Below are positions 17,716-26,002 of a DNA stretch of 64,000 bases, in pieces. Under the pieces are notes generated by a model. It saw only the letters and a list, made by a program, of their open reading frames with translations, was not told the DNA's origin and ran no database searches. This DNA is from Clostridia bacterium (GTDB taxonomy: Bacteria > Bacillota > Clostridia > Oscillospirales > Acutalibacteraceae), in contig CAAEIG010000138.1 of the NCBI GenBank assembly GCA_900755895.1, forward strand, positions 1 to 64,000, in the 5' to 3' direction. The stretch's first letter is position 1; every line of letters starts with the position of its first letter. A program made the position numbers and the translations under genes.

Positions 17716-18846
17716 ATGAAACAAATTCTTCTGGTGCCGGATTCTTTTAAAGGCACCCTTTCTTCCAGTCAGGTGTGCAAGCTAATGGAAGCACAGTTGA
17801 CCCGCTTTTTTCCGGAAGCTCACATTGACAGCTTGCCTGTTGCGGACGGCGGAGAGGGCAGTGTGGATGCGTTTTTGACAGCCGCCGGGGGGAGAAAAGT
17901 GACAAAGACTGTCACTGGTCCCTTTGGTGAACCGGTGGAGAGCTTTTACGGGATTCTTCCAGATGGCTGTACCGCAGTCATAGAAATGGCGGCCTGTGCT
18001 GGTCTGCCTTTGGCGGAGGGTCATCTAGATCCGGAGAAAGCCACCACCTTTGGAGTTGGTGAGCTGATCCTCGCAGCAAAAGAAGCTGGCTGCACGAAGA
18101 TTATCCTGGGTCTTGGGGGCAGCTGTACCAATGATGGGGGTACAGGAGCTGCTTCGGCTTTGGGGGCGGTATTTACAAAGGAGGATGGCTCTGAATTTGT
18201 GCCGACTGGGGGCGCTCTCAAAGACATCGCCGCATTGGATTGCCTTCCCCTTCAGAAAACGCTGGAAGGCGTGGAGCTCACCGTTATGTGTGACATTGAT
18301 AATCCCCTGTTTGGGGAGTCCGGAGCCGCCTATGTGTTTGCTCCCCAAAAGGGTGCGGATGCAGCGATGGTACAGAGGCTGGATGATGGACTGCGTCACC
18401 TTGGTGAGGTTGCTGCCCGCTGCTTGGGCAAGGACTTTTCTCAGTTGCCCGGTGCTGGAGCCGCAGGGGGGCTGGGATTTGGCACGGCGGCTTTCTGTGG
18501 TGCCAAGCTCAAAATGGGGATTGATGTGGTGCTCGAGACCCTTGGCTTTAAAGAGAAGCTCCAGTGTGCAGATCTGGTGTTTACCGGTGAGGGCCGGATT
18601 GACTTCCAGAGTGCCCGGGGTAAGGTGGTGTGCGGCGTAGCCGCTCGGGCGAAGGAAGCAGGAGTTCCGGTGATTGCCCTGGTAGGGGAGATCGGCCCGG
18701 GATTTGAACCTCTGTATGACCGAGGTTTGACGGCGGTGTTCAGCATCAACCGAGCGGCTCAACCCTTTTCGGAAAGCCGCTACCACGCAGAAGAAAATCT
18801 CTCTTTGACCATGGAGAACATCGCCCGGATGCTGGCGATGAAATAA
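17716..18846 (+). CDS. Glycerate kinase
   Basis: The 376-residue protein matches the GlxK/GarK glycerate kinase family: LLVPDSFKGTLSS at the N-terminus, DGGEGSVDAFL, GLGGSCTNDGGTGAASALG and FTGEGRIDFQSARGKV. It phosphorylates D-glycerate with ATP to feed glycolysis. The ATG at 17716 follows AAAAGGAG. Length is normal. No glycerate dehydrogenase or permease is adjacent, so the source of glycerate is not shown by context. Confidence 0.95.
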   Translation: MKQILLVPDSFKGTLSSSQVCKLMEAQLTRFFPEAHIDSLPVADGGEGSVDAFLTAAGGRKVTKTVTGPFGEPVESFYGILPDGCTAVIEMAACAGLPLAEGHLDPEKATTFGVGELILAAKEAGCTKIILGLGGSCTNDGGTGAASALGAVFTKEDGSEFVPTGGALKDIAALDCLPLQKTLEGVELTVMCDIDNPLFGESGAAYVFAPQKGADAAMVQRLDDGLRHLGEVAARCLGKDFSQLPGAGAAGGLGFGTAAFCGAKLKMGIDVVLETLGFKEKLQCADLVFTGEGRIDFQSARGKVVCGVAARAKEAGVPVIALVGEIGPGFEPLYDRGLTAVFSINRAAQPFSESRYHAEENLSLTMENIARMLAMK

Positions 18847-18861
18847 CTGGCGATGAAATAA
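18832..18861 (+). repeat. 15-bp tandem duplication covering the glycerate kinase stop codon
   Basis: CTGGCGATGAAATAA occurs twice in tandem (18832-18846 and 18847-18861). The first copy encodes the last four residues and the stop; the second repeats them after the stop. It looks like a small slippage duplication that did not change the protein. Confidence 0.9.
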
Positions 18862-18867
18862 AAAGTG

Positions 18868-18899
18868 GGGCTGTTGCAAAAAAAGCAACAGCCCTTTTT
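18868..18899 (+). terminator. Terminator after glycerate kinase
   Basis: GGGCTGTTGC (18868-18877) pairs with GCAACAGCCC (18885-18894) around A7, followed by a T run. Confidence 0.92.
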
Positions 18900-18909
18900 C
18901 TTTTTTCTC

Positions 18910-18938
18910 TTGACAGTTTTTGCGATTGGGTGTAAACT
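18910..18938 (+). promoter_or_regulatory. Promoter of the XRE regulator/membrane protein pair
   Basis: TTGACA (18910-18915) and TAAACT (18933-18938) are 17 nt apart, directly upstream of two palindromes. Confidence 0.75.
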
Positions 18939-18945
18939 GAAGCCA

Positions 18946-18973
18946 GCTTCACGTGAAGCAAACTTCATGAAGT
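18946..18973 (+). promoter_or_regulatory. Two tandem palindromes, candidate operator of the XRE regulator
   Basis: GCTTCACGTGAAGC (18946-18959) and ACTTCATGAAGT (18962-18973) are both perfect palindromes sharing CTTCA/TGAAG half-sites. Their centres are 15 bp apart and lie at the predicted transcription start, a position suited to autorepression. Confidence 0.6.
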
Positions 18974-18997
18974 GGGTTTCAGATGGGAGGCGTCAGG

Positions 18998-19231
18998 ATG
19001 CTCACAAGGGTTCGAGATCTGCGGACTCAGGCAGGGCTGACCCAGCAGCAGCTGGCGGACCTGGTTCATGTTTCTTCCCGCACTATTATCTCCATTGAAA
19101 AAGGGCAGTACAATCCCTCTTTGATGTTGGCTTACCGTATGGCGAAAGTTTTCGGCGTCACGGTGGAGGAGCTTTGCTACCTAGAGGAGAATTTGGAACG
19201 GGAGGAGCAGCAACAGAATGGTGAGATGTGA
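18998..19231 (+). CDS. XRE-family helix-turn-helix regulator
   Basis: The 77-residue protein is a single HTH domain of the short YozG-like class: RVRDLRTQAGLTQQQLADLV, then SSRTIISIEKGQYNPSLMLA and AYRMAKVFGVTVEELCYLEE. The ATG at 18998 has GGGAGG 9 nt upstream and is preferred over the ATG at 18983. Such small regulators often pair with a membrane protein gene, as here (24 nt downstream). Two palindromes at the promoter suggest autoregulation. Confidence 0.88.
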   Translation: MLTRVRDLRTQAGLTQQQLADLVHVSSRTIISIEKGQYNPSLMLAYRMAKVFGVTVEELCYLEENLEREEQQQNGEM

Positions 19232-19254
19232 GAGAACAGGAGGGGAAGATTTCT

Positions 19255-19677
19255 ATGAAAAAGAAAGTGAAGAACATCCACGATTTGATTATTGGCAGTA
19301 CGATGGTCGTAGTGGGCTTGGTGGCCTTGGGGGCCTATTTCTTCAAGGCTCAGGAATTTCGGCTGTTGGTGACGGCGTTTATTGCGTTTGTTTGGGCAGT
19401 GGTGGATTTTTACGATGCTTTCCATGGCAGTCCCATTGAAGAACGTGTCGCCGGGGAGGCTGACGAGCGGGACGTATACATAGCCATGAAATCCAGCCGC
19501 ACCGCCATGAATATCTTTAATAAAGCGCTGTTTATTGCATCTGTGCTGTGCTTTTGGATTTATGCCCGGTGTGATGTGGCATGGTTGTTGCCGGTGGCGG
19601 CGACCTTGTGCGCGGCGGTGCTGGTTTTGTTTGTTTTGCTCCTGTGCGTCAACCTTTACTATGAAAAGCGTGGTTGA
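19255..19677 (+). CDS. Four-helix membrane protein, DUF2178-like partner of the XRE regulator
   Basis: The 140-residue protein has two N-terminal membrane helices, then a hydrophilic loop with VAGEADERDVYIAMKSSRTA, then two more helices. This layout, with a conserved ExDER motif between helix pairs, resembles DUF2178-type proteins found next to small XRE regulators. The function is unknown; immunity or membrane-stress roles have been suggested for similar pairs but cannot be shown here. AGGAGGGG precedes the ATG. Confidence 0.65.
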   Translation: MKKKVKNIHDLIIGSTMVVVGLVALGAYFFKAQEFRLLVTAFIAFVWAVVDFYDAFHGSPIEERVAGEADERDVYIAMKSSRTAMNIFNKALFIASVLCFWIYARCDVAWLLPVAATLCAAVLVLFVLLLCVNLYYEKRG

Positions 19678-19725
19678 GTTCTCGGCTGTGATCTCAAAAA
19701 TCTCCGGATTTAGAAAGAATTGTCA

Positions 19726-19755
19726 TTCATAAGCGGAGCATCCGGTGTCACACTA
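19726..19755 (+). promoter_or_regulatory. Weak candidate sporulation (sigma-G-like) promoter for the SASP gene
   Basis: TTCATA (19726-19731) and CACACTA (19749-19755) are 17 nt apart, loosely like the GHATR/CATNHTA pattern of sigma-G. No good sigma-A promoter is visible before the SASP gene. Confidence is low. Confidence 0.25.
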
Positions 19756-19801
19756 GGTAATGCAAACGCGAGAAAAAATTCTTTTGAAGGAGAACAGAGA
19801 C

Positions 19802-19996
19802 ATGAAGAGCAACAACTCTACTATGGTGCCCGAAGCAAAGGAAGCTATGAACCGGTTTAAGATGGAGTCCGCTTCTGAGGTGGGCGTTCAGCTGAAGCAG
19901 GGTTACAACGGCGATCTGACCTCCCGTCAGGCTGGTTCCATCGGCGGCCAGATGGTCAAGAAGATGATCGAGTCCTACGAGAAGAATATGAAGTAA
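19802..19996 (+). CDS. Small acid-soluble spore protein, alpha/beta type
   Basis: The 64-residue protein matches alpha/beta SASP: VPEAKEAMNRFKMESASEVG in the first half, then GYNGDLTSRQAGSIGGQMVKKMI with the G-D-L-T-S-R-x-x-G-x-I-G-G signature. These proteins coat DNA in the dormant spore and protect it from UV and heat. The start ATG follows GAAGGAG. It is good evidence that the organism, or its recent ancestor, makes endospores. Confidence 0.95.
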   Translation: MKSNNSTMVPEAKEAMNRFKMESASEVGVQLKQGYNGDLTSRQAGSIGGQMVKKMIESYEKNMK

Positions 19997-20010
19997 ATTC
20001 TCCATGGGGA

Positions 20011-20043
20011 AGGGGCTGCTGCGGGAACGCGGCAGCCCCTTTG
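20011..20043. terminator. Terminator between SASP and the BofC-like gene
   Basis: AGGGGCTGC (20011-20019) pairs with GCAGCCCCT (20032-20040). It lies between convergent genes and may serve both. Confidence 0.8.
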
Positions 20044-20048
20044 CTTTG

Positions 20049-20450
20049 TCACTGATAGTCCTCCAAAATGGAGCGTACTTGGGCTAAATCTTCAGCTAGG
20101 ATCCCCTGACGCAGCAGGGCAATATCCTCCTTGGGCAGCAGATAGACCTCCACGTCCGCAGTGAGGAAAGGTTCGCTCTCTCCATTTTGGAATACCCCGA
20201 TTTTTCCCTCATAAACCGCCACCCGATAGGGGCCGTCTTCCGGGGCTTGAGAGGATGCTGGGCTTTCTTGACTTGCGCTTTCCTTTGGGGTATAATAACT
20301 CATATCTTTTTGGGCGGGACTTCCCGTTGCCGGCACCGCATCCCTCCCTCCGAAGGAGAGGGAAATCATGGTTGTCAGCAGGGCAGCCACTGTCACTGCT
20401 ATAAGGAGCAGAGTGGGCTTTTTGTAGTCTTTTGGCTTTTTATCATCCAA
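20049..20450 (-). CDS. Membrane-anchored protein with BofC C-terminal-like domain
   Basis: The protein of about 133 residues has a short basic cytoplasmic start, one membrane helix (TLLLIAVTVAALLTTMISLS), an extracytoplasmic Ser/Pro/Glu linker, and a C-terminal domain: YRVAVYEGKIGVFQNGE, then LPKEDIALLRQGI and a final ILEDY. The order 'x-V-Y-x-G-K-I-x-V ... LP-x-x-D-x-x-L-x-x-G-I ... LEDY' matches the BofC C-terminal domain. In Bacillus, BofC restrains SpoIVB during sporulation. A GTG at 20459 overlaps GAGGTGA, so I prefer the TTG at 20450. It neighbours the SASP gene. Confidence 0.65.
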   Translation of the reverse strand: MDDKKPKDYKKPTLLLIAVTVAALLTTMISLSFGGRDAVPATGSPAQKDMSYYTPKESASQESPASSQAPEDGPYRVAVYEGKIGVFQNGESEPFLTADVEVYLLPKEDIALLRQGILAEDLAQVRSILEDYQ

Positions 20451-20531
20451 AGAAATCACCTCGGCACAAGTATGGGCGTTTTTTCCCTGCTTATGCCAGA
20501 AACAGGCAATTGCCGTCTCAAGGAGGATACC

Positions 20532-23132
20532 GTGTTAGATAAAAAGGACTTGAACAAGTACAATACCACTTCCATCAATACCCCGTCTCAGCGCACTGAG
20601 GGAGAACTTTCTCAGACAGCGGGTGCTACGGCGAAAACTGTAGGCGGTATGGTGTGGAAAGCTGTGAAGACAGTGTTGGTGGTCATGGTCATTACAGGTA
20701 CGTTAGTGTTCCTGTCGGTGGCATCATTCCTGTTGAGTTTTCGGGATATTGCTCCGCCGGATCTGAATGCTATTTCACTGAACTATTCCAGCTTTGTCTA
20801 TGTGGATGACGAAGAGGGCAACTCCACCGAGTATATGACTATCTTCCGGGATGAAAACCGTGTGTGGGTGTCCCTCAATGATATTCCAGCTTATATGAAG
20901 ACTGCCCAGGTCTGCATTGAGGACCACCGTTTCTGCGAGCACAAAGGTGTGGACTGGTGGAATACGCTGGGTGCGGTGTACAAGCTGTTTTCTGGTGGCA
21001 GCGGCGGTGGTTCCACGTTGACCCAGCAGCTGATTAAGAATATCACCGATGATAAATCTGTTTCCATCCTTCGTAAGGTTCGTGAGATCTTCACCGCCTT
21101 GAATATGGAGAAGGAGTATTCGAAACAGCAGATCCTGGAAGCCTACCTCAACGAGGTTAACTATGGTGGTCAGAACCAGGGTGTGGAGGCGGCAGCCCAA
21201 GCGTACTTTGGAAAGAGCATTTCAGAATGCTCTTTAGCAGAGTGTGCTCTGATTGCCGGTATCACCCAGAACCCTGCCCAGTACAACCCTCTGGTGTTCC
21301 CGGATGAGGCCAAAAATCGTGCCCGTACTGTTATTGAGCGTATGTGGCAGCTTTCCGATGGTATAGAAAGCGACGACAATGACGAACTGGTGATTACTCC
21401 TGACATGGAGGGCCAAATTGTGCCCATCACCGAGGAGGAGTACAACCAGGCTTTGGCGGATTTGGACGCTATGACCTTTGACGGTGACCAGTCACAGGAG
21501 ACGGAAAGCGTGGAAGAACAGCAGGACGTGGACCTGTGGAACTGGTACATCGACACCATGTTCCTGGACATCGTTGCTGACTTGGAGGAAACTTTTGGTT
21601 ACTCCTATAACGATGCTGCTTCTTTGATCTACAACGGCGGCTTGGAGATCCATTGCGCCATGAACCCCCAGATTCAGAATGATCTGGAGAAGATGTTTGT
21701 CAGCGGCGAGAATATGCCCGAAGACCAGGATATTCAGGCTGGTCTCTTCGTCATGGATCCCTACACTGGTCGAGTGATCGCTGTGGTGGGTAGCCGTGAT
21801 GAACGGGAAGGCGTGTTGTTGCAGAACCACGCTACCCAGAGTGAGCGGCAGCCCGGCTCTTCTTTCAAGCCGGTGAGCGCCTATTCTTTGGGCATTCAAA
21901 ATGATGTCATCACCTACGGCTCGGTGCTTAACGATGCACCCTTGCCGCAGTATTCCAGCGGTGGATCTGACTGGCCCCAGAACGTGTCCCGTCAGTATAA
22001 GGGTCACATGAATGTTGACGACGCTATTATGATTTCTCAGAACGCTCCCGTGGCATGGTTGGTCAATGAACTGACTCCCGAGGCCTGCTATGAGTGGCTG
22101 ACTGAAAAGCTCCATTTCACCACTCTGACCGCCGAAGATGACGCCCACAGTGTGTCTGCAATGGCCTTGGGCGGCATGAGCTACGGCGTCACAGTGCGAG
22201 AGATGACTGCAGCCTATTGTATTTTCGCCAACGGCGGCTATTACTACGAGCCTTACACCTACACCTATGTCAAGGACCACGATGGCAATGTGATTCTGGA
22301 TAACCGGGACAACGTGGGTGAGCAGGTCATGTCCACGGAAAATGCCACCATCATGAACAAACTGCTGCACTTGCCCATCGAAGGGTATCGCTCCAACATC
22401 GGCGTGGGTACGGCTACGAATATCATGTCCGGTATGGGCATAGACGTGTTTGGCAAAACAGGTACCACCGATGATGCTTACGACTTGACCTTTGTGGGCG
22501 GCACCAATTTCTGTGTGGCCGGCCTGTGGAACGGTTATGAGCAGCCTTCGGAGCTGTATGATTCCGACACCTGTAAGGTCACTTGGCGGGCTGTCATTGA
22601 GTATCTGAACAACAACTATGATTGGACTGGCAAGCAGTGGGTGCTCAGTGACAATGTGCGCCAGTACACCTTCTGCCGCAGCAGTGGCAAGATCGCGGGT
22701 CCCAACTGCTATGACACTGCCGTTGGTTGGTACGACAATAGCAATCTGCCCGGCACCTGTAACGGTGGATCCGACCATATCGCAGGGCCCGCTGTGTCTC
22801 CGTCGGCGTCACCCAGTGTGTCTCCCGATGTATCCTTGTCTCCGTCGCCGGATGTATCTGTGTCTCCGTCGCCCGGTGATTTGTCGCCCTCGCCCACTCC
22901 GGATGGCGGCAGCAGCAGCGGAAGTGAGTCCTCTTCTAGCGAGGGTTCCTCCTCTAGTGAGGGTTCCTCTTCCAGCGAGGGCGAGAGCTCTTCCTCCAGT
23001 GAATCCTCACAGGATCCCACTCCGGAGCCTCCTCCCGGACCTTCGGAAAATCCGGCTACAGCCACACCGACGCCCACACCCACACCTCCTGTTGATGGAG
23101 GTACCGGAGGCGGCGAAGTTCCTGCCGGATAA
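20532..23132 (+). CDS. Class A penicillin-binding protein (transglycosylase/transpeptidase)
   Basis: The 866-residue protein has a cytoplasmic N-tail, a membrane helix (about 41-68), a GT51 transglycosylase domain with EDHRFCEHKGVDW (Glu130) and GGSTLTQQLIKN, and a transpeptidase domain with SSFK (Ser443-Lys446), SQN (502-504) and KTG (642-644). All catalytic motifs are present. The last 110 or so residues form a Ser/Pro/Thr-rich tail probably lying in the wall. It polymerises and cross-links peptidoglycan. GTG at 20532 with AGGAGG 5 nt upstream is the start; the much longer open frame upstream crosses the divergent gene. It ends before a terminator. Confidence 0.95.
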   Translation: MLDKKDLNKYNTTSINTPSQRTEGELSQTAGATAKTVGGMVWKAVKTVLVVMVITGTLVFLSVASFLLSFRDIAPPDLNAISLNYSSFVYVDDEEGNSTEYMTIFRDENRVWVSLNDIPAYMKTAQVCIEDHRFCEHKGVDWWNTLGAVYKLFSGGSGGGSTLTQQLIKNITDDKSVSILRKVREIFTALNMEKEYSKQQILEAYLNEVNYGGQNQGVEAAAQAYFGKSISECSLAECALIAGITQNPAQYNPLVFPDEAKNRARTVIERMWQLSDGIESDDNDELVITPDMEGQIVPITEEEYNQALADLDAMTFDGDQSQETESVEEQQDVDLWNWYIDTMFLDIVADLEETFGYSYNDAASLIYNGGLEIHCAMNPQIQNDLEKMFVSGENMPEDQDIQAGLFVMDPYTGRVIAVVGSRDEREGVLLQNHATQSERQPGSSFKPVSAYSLGIQNDVITYGSVLNDAPLPQYSSGGSDWPQNVSRQYKGHMNVDDAIMISQNAPVAWLVNELTPEACYEWLTEKLHFTTLTAEDDAHSVSAMALGGMSYGVTVREMTAAYCIFANGGYYYEPYTYTYVKDHDGNVILDNRDNVGEQVMSTENATIMNKLLHLPIEGYRSNIGVGTATNIMSGMGIDVFGKTGTTDDAYDLTFVGGTNFCVAGLWNGYEQPSELYDSDTCKVTWRAVIEYLNNNYDWTGKQWVLSDNVRQYTFCRSSGKIAGPNCYDTAVGWYDNSNLPGTCNGGSDHIAGPAVSPSASPSVSPDVSLSPSPDVSVSPSPGDLSPSPTPDGGSSSGSESSSSEGSSSSEGSSSSEGESSSSSESSQDPTPEPPPGPSENPATATPTPTPTPPVDGGTGGGEVPAG

Positions 23133-23153
23133 TTGAAAATTGGATAGTTATGC

Positions 23154-23194
23154 AAAAACTGCCGCGAAGGACAGGCTCTTTTCGGCAGTTTTTT
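23154..23194 (+). terminator. Terminator after the PBP gene
   Basis: AAAACTGCCG pairs with CGGCAGTTTT across a long loop and runs into T6 (23187-23194). Confidence 0.8.
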
Positions 23195-23208
23195 CTTACC
23201 AAGAACAG

Positions 23209-23237
23209 TTGATTTTTTCGCTCTGCTGTGGTAAACT
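23209..23237 (+). promoter_or_regulatory. Promoter of the ACT-hom-thrB operon
   Basis: TTGATT (23209-23214) and TAAACT (23232-23237) are 17 nt apart, 40 nt before the start codon. Confidence 0.72.
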
Positions 23238-23276
23238 GTTCGCTGTGACAGTACAAACGTATTTTGTAGGTGAACA

Positions 23277-23714
23277 ATGAAAAGCGATTCTTATCTAGTA
23301 GTTGATGAAAAAGCGCTGCCCGAGGTATATCAAAAGGTGGTCAAAGCCAACGCACTGTTAGAGAGTGGCGAGGCCTCCACCGCGTCGGAGGCGGTGCGAT
23401 TGGCGGGAATTTCCCGCAGTGTCTATTATAAATATCGGGATGCAGTGTTTCCCTATACGCAAAAAGCCTCCTCAGGGATCCTGACGGTGCAGGTGAACTT
23501 GACGGACCGGCCGGGGGTGCTGGTCAGCCTGTTGACGGTGTTTTACCAGGCGGGTGCCAATATCCTCACAGTCAACCAAAACATCCCCGTCAAAGGCAGG
23601 GCGTTTGTCTCTGTTTCTGCCCGCATTGATAAGATGGAACAAACTCCCGGACAGCTTTTGGAGAGTCTAAAGCGTGTGGAGGGAGTTATAAAGATCGAAA
23701 GCATTGTGGACTAA
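23277..23714 (+). CDS. ACT domain-containing protein (PheB/UPF0735-like)
   Basis: The 145-residue protein has an N-terminal helix-turn-helix-like segment (SEAVRLAGISRSVYYKYRDAV) and a C-terminal ACT domain (TVQVNLTDRPGVLVSLLTVF, then NILTVNQNIPVKGRAFVSV). The UPF0735/PheB family is commonly found before homoserine dehydrogenase in clostridia. The ACT domain suggests amino-acid sensing and the HTH suggests DNA binding, but the role is unproven. It is first in the operon and 35 nt before hom. Confidence 0.9.
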   Translation: MKSDSYLVVDEKALPEVYQKVVKANALLESGEASTASEAVRLAGISRSVYYKYRDAVFPYTQKASSGILTVQVNLTDRPGVLVSLLTVFYQAGANILTVNQNIPVKGRAFVSVSARIDKMEQTPGQLLESLKRVEGVIKIESIVD

Positions 23715-23749
23715 ACTGCGCCCTGGGCGGAAATGGAAAGGAATGGTGA

Positions 23750-25003
23750 ATGATGGCGGAGATCGCGGTGATGGGCCACGGCGTGGTGGGCTCCGGTGTG
23801 ATGGAGGTGCTTCTCTCTCACAAGGAGAGCATCAAAAAGCGGGCCAAGGAAGAGGTCCACGTCAAGTACATATTGGACCTGCGGGAGTTCCCCGGCTTGT
23901 CCTACAGCGACCGGTTTGTAAAGGACTTCCAGCAGATCTTGGATGACCCTGAGGTGAAAATTGTGGTGGAGGTCATGGGCGGATTGGAGCCTGCGTATTC
24001 CTACACCAAGGCCTGCTTGGAGAACGGCAAGAGCGTGGTCACCTCCAATAAAGAGCTGGTAGCTCAAAAGGGTGCGGAGCTTTTGGCTCTGGCCCAGAAG
24101 AACAATCTGAACTTCCTTTTTGAGGCCAGCGTTGGTGGCGGCATTCCCATTATCCGTCCCATCAGCCAGTGTTTGGCAGCCAATGAGATGACGGAGATCG
24201 CCGGTATTTTAAACGGCACCACCAATTTTATCTTGACCAAGATGATTCGGGAGCACATGGCTTTTGAGGATGCCTTGAAGATGGCTCAGGAGCTGGGCTA
24301 TGCAGAGCGGGATCCTTCCGCTGATGTGGATGGGGTGGATGCCTGTCGTAAGATCTGTATTTTGGCCTCTCTGGCTTATGGTACCCATGTGTATCCTGAC
24401 AGCGTCCATACTGAGGGCATCCGTTCCATCACAAAAGAGGACGTTGGCTATGCCGGAGCTTGGGGCGGTGTCATCAAGCTGATCGGCGAGGTGAAAAAGC
24501 TGGAAAACGGCAGAGTTCACATCCAGGTGGCGCCCATGTTTATTTCCCGAGAGAGCCAGCTGGCAAACGTGGACGATGTGTTCAATGGAATTCTGGTTCG
24601 AGGGGACGCCACAGGTGATGTGGTGTTCTACGGAAAGGGAGCAGGAAAATTACCCACAGCCAGTGCGGTTGTGGCGGATGTCATTGATTGCGTGCGGCAT
24701 TTGAAATCCGACCGGAAGATTCTGTACTGGGAGGATGCCAAGCCCGATTATGTGCAGTCCTGGGAGGATACTCCTCAGGATCTGTTTGTCCGTGTTGTGG
24801 GCCAGGGGGACAGCGACAGCTTGTTTGACTTGGTCCAGCAGGTGTTCCCCCAGGCGGTGCGGTTGATCCGCCGGGATGAGGCAGCCGGCGAGACGGGCTT
24901 CACCGTGGAGCAGATTTCCCAGCGTCAGCTGGAGGAGAAGATGCCCGCTCTTCAGGAGCTGGGTTTGCAGCTTGCCAATCGCATTACCATCGCGGATTTT
25001 TGA
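23750..25003 (+). CDS. hom: Homoserine dehydrogenase
   Basis: The 417-residue protein has a nucleotide-binding motif VMGHGVVGSG, the SNKELVAQKG and EASVGGGIPIIRPI segments, and the signature GILNGTTNFILTKM with AQELGYAERDPSADVDG. It reduces aspartate semialdehyde to homoserine for threonine and methionine. The last 80 or so residues resemble a degenerate ACT domain, which in homologues senses threonine. AAAGGA precedes the ATG at 23750; a second ATG follows directly. It lies between the ACT protein and homoserine kinase. Confidence 0.96.
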   Translation: MMAEIAVMGHGVVGSGVMEVLLSHKESIKKRAKEEVHVKYILDLREFPGLSYSDRFVKDFQQILDDPEVKIVVEVMGGLEPAYSYTKACLENGKSVVTSNKELVAQKGAELLALAQKNNLNFLFEASVGGGIPIIRPISQCLAANEMTEIAGILNGTTNFILTKMIREHMAFEDALKMAQELGYAERDPSADVDGVDACRKICILASLAYGTHVYPDSVHTEGIRSITKEDVGYAGAWGGVIKLIGEVKKLENGRVHIQVAPMFISRESQLANVDDVFNGILVRGDATGDVVFYGKGAGKLPTASAVVADVIDCVRHLKSDRKILYWEDAKPDYVQSWEDTPQDLFVRVVGQGDSDSLFDLVQQVFPQAVRLIRRDEAAGETGFTVEQISQRQLEEKMPALQELGLQLANRITIADF

Positions 25004-25019
25004 GAGGGGAGAGGAAAGC

Positions 25020-25916
25020 ATGATACGAATTGATGTGCCTGCCACCAGCGCCAACCTGGGGTCCGGGTTTGACTCTTTGGGAATTGCGCTGACTATGCAC
25101 AATCGTGTGTGGATGGAGGAGTCCGACACCCTGGAGATCCGCTGCACAGATGATGTGAAAGTTCCCACGGATGAGAGCAATCTGATTTTCTGGGCGGCCA
25201 GTCATCTCTATGAGATTTGCGGAAAAAAGCTGCCTGGCTTGAAGATCATCCAGGAGAACAACATCCCCATGGCCCGGGGCCTTGGGAGCAGCTCGGCTTG
25301 TATTGTGGCAGGAATCTTGGGAGCCAACCGGTTCATGGGCAATCCTCTGTCCCATTCGGATTTGATCAACTTGGCGGCCCAGATCGAAGGCCATCCGGAC
25401 AATACCAGCCCTGCACTGTCCGGCGGCCTGGTGGCCTCTGCCATGGAGGGGAAACGGGTGTACAGTGTCAGCGTGCCCGTGTCTGAGAAAATTCGGTTTG
25501 CTTTGATGATTCCGCCCTTTGAGCTGAAGACAGAAGAGGCCCGTGCAGCCCTCCCCAAGACCTACTCTCGGGAGGACGCGGTGTACAATCTGTCCCGCTC
25601 CGGACTGATGACGGCTTCCCTGTTCTCCGGGAACCTGCAGAACCTGCGGGTGGCAGTACAGGACAGGATTCACCAGCCCTACCGTTCTGGGTTGATCGCC
25701 CACTACGATGATGTGTTTCGCATGAGTTATGAGTTGGGATCCTTGGGCACTTACGTCAGTGGTGCAGGACCCACCATCATTGCCATGATAGACAGTGAAA
25801 ACGCCCAGGCCTTCGGGCACAACTGTGTCACCCATCTGGAGGAAAAAGGCATCACTGGTTGGCGGGTGGAGATCCTTTCTGCAGCGCCCCAGGGTGCTCA
25901 GATCGTCATTGAGTGA
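25020..25916 (+). CDS. thrB: Homoserine kinase
   Basis: The 298-residue GHMP kinase has VPATSANLGSGFDSLGIAL at the N-terminus, the ATP-loop MARGLGSSSACIVAG, and the C-terminal GAGPTIIAM motif. It phosphorylates homoserine on the way to threonine. GAGAGGAAAGC precedes the ATG, 16 nt after hom. Threonine synthase is not in this window. Confidence 0.96.
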   Translation: MIRIDVPATSANLGSGFDSLGIALTMHNRVWMEESDTLEIRCTDDVKVPTDESNLIFWAASHLYEICGKKLPGLKIIQENNIPMARGLGSSSACIVAGILGANRFMGNPLSHSDLINLAAQIEGHPDNTSPALSGGLVASAMEGKRVYSVSVPVSEKIRFALMIPPFELKTEEARAALPKTYSREDAVYNLSRSGLMTASLFSGNLQNLRVAVQDRIHQPYRSGLIAHYDDVFRMSYELGSLGTYVSGAGPTIIAMIDSENAQAFGHNCVTHLEEKGITGWRVEILSAAPQGAQIVIE

Positions 25917-26002
25917 CCTGGCCCGGATTGGGTTGCATAGAATAAGCTTGGGATATCGGAATGACCCGCCCCCATCCGGGCGGGAGGAAGGGAAGAATGT
26001 GT

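Noticed and set aside
20187..20531. N-terminal extension of the PBP frame
   Set aside because: It crosses the divergent BofC-like gene; AGGAGG at 20521-20526 fixes the start at 20532.
21492..22778. A 428-codon frame antisense to the PBP gene
   Set aside because: The PBP frame holds every catalytic motif in order; the antisense frame reads as His/Val-rich low-information sequence.
25917..26002. Complementary GCCCGGAT/ATCCGGGC arms between thrB and lysC as an attenuator
   Set aside because: The loop is about 40 nt and no T run follows, so terminator function is not supported.
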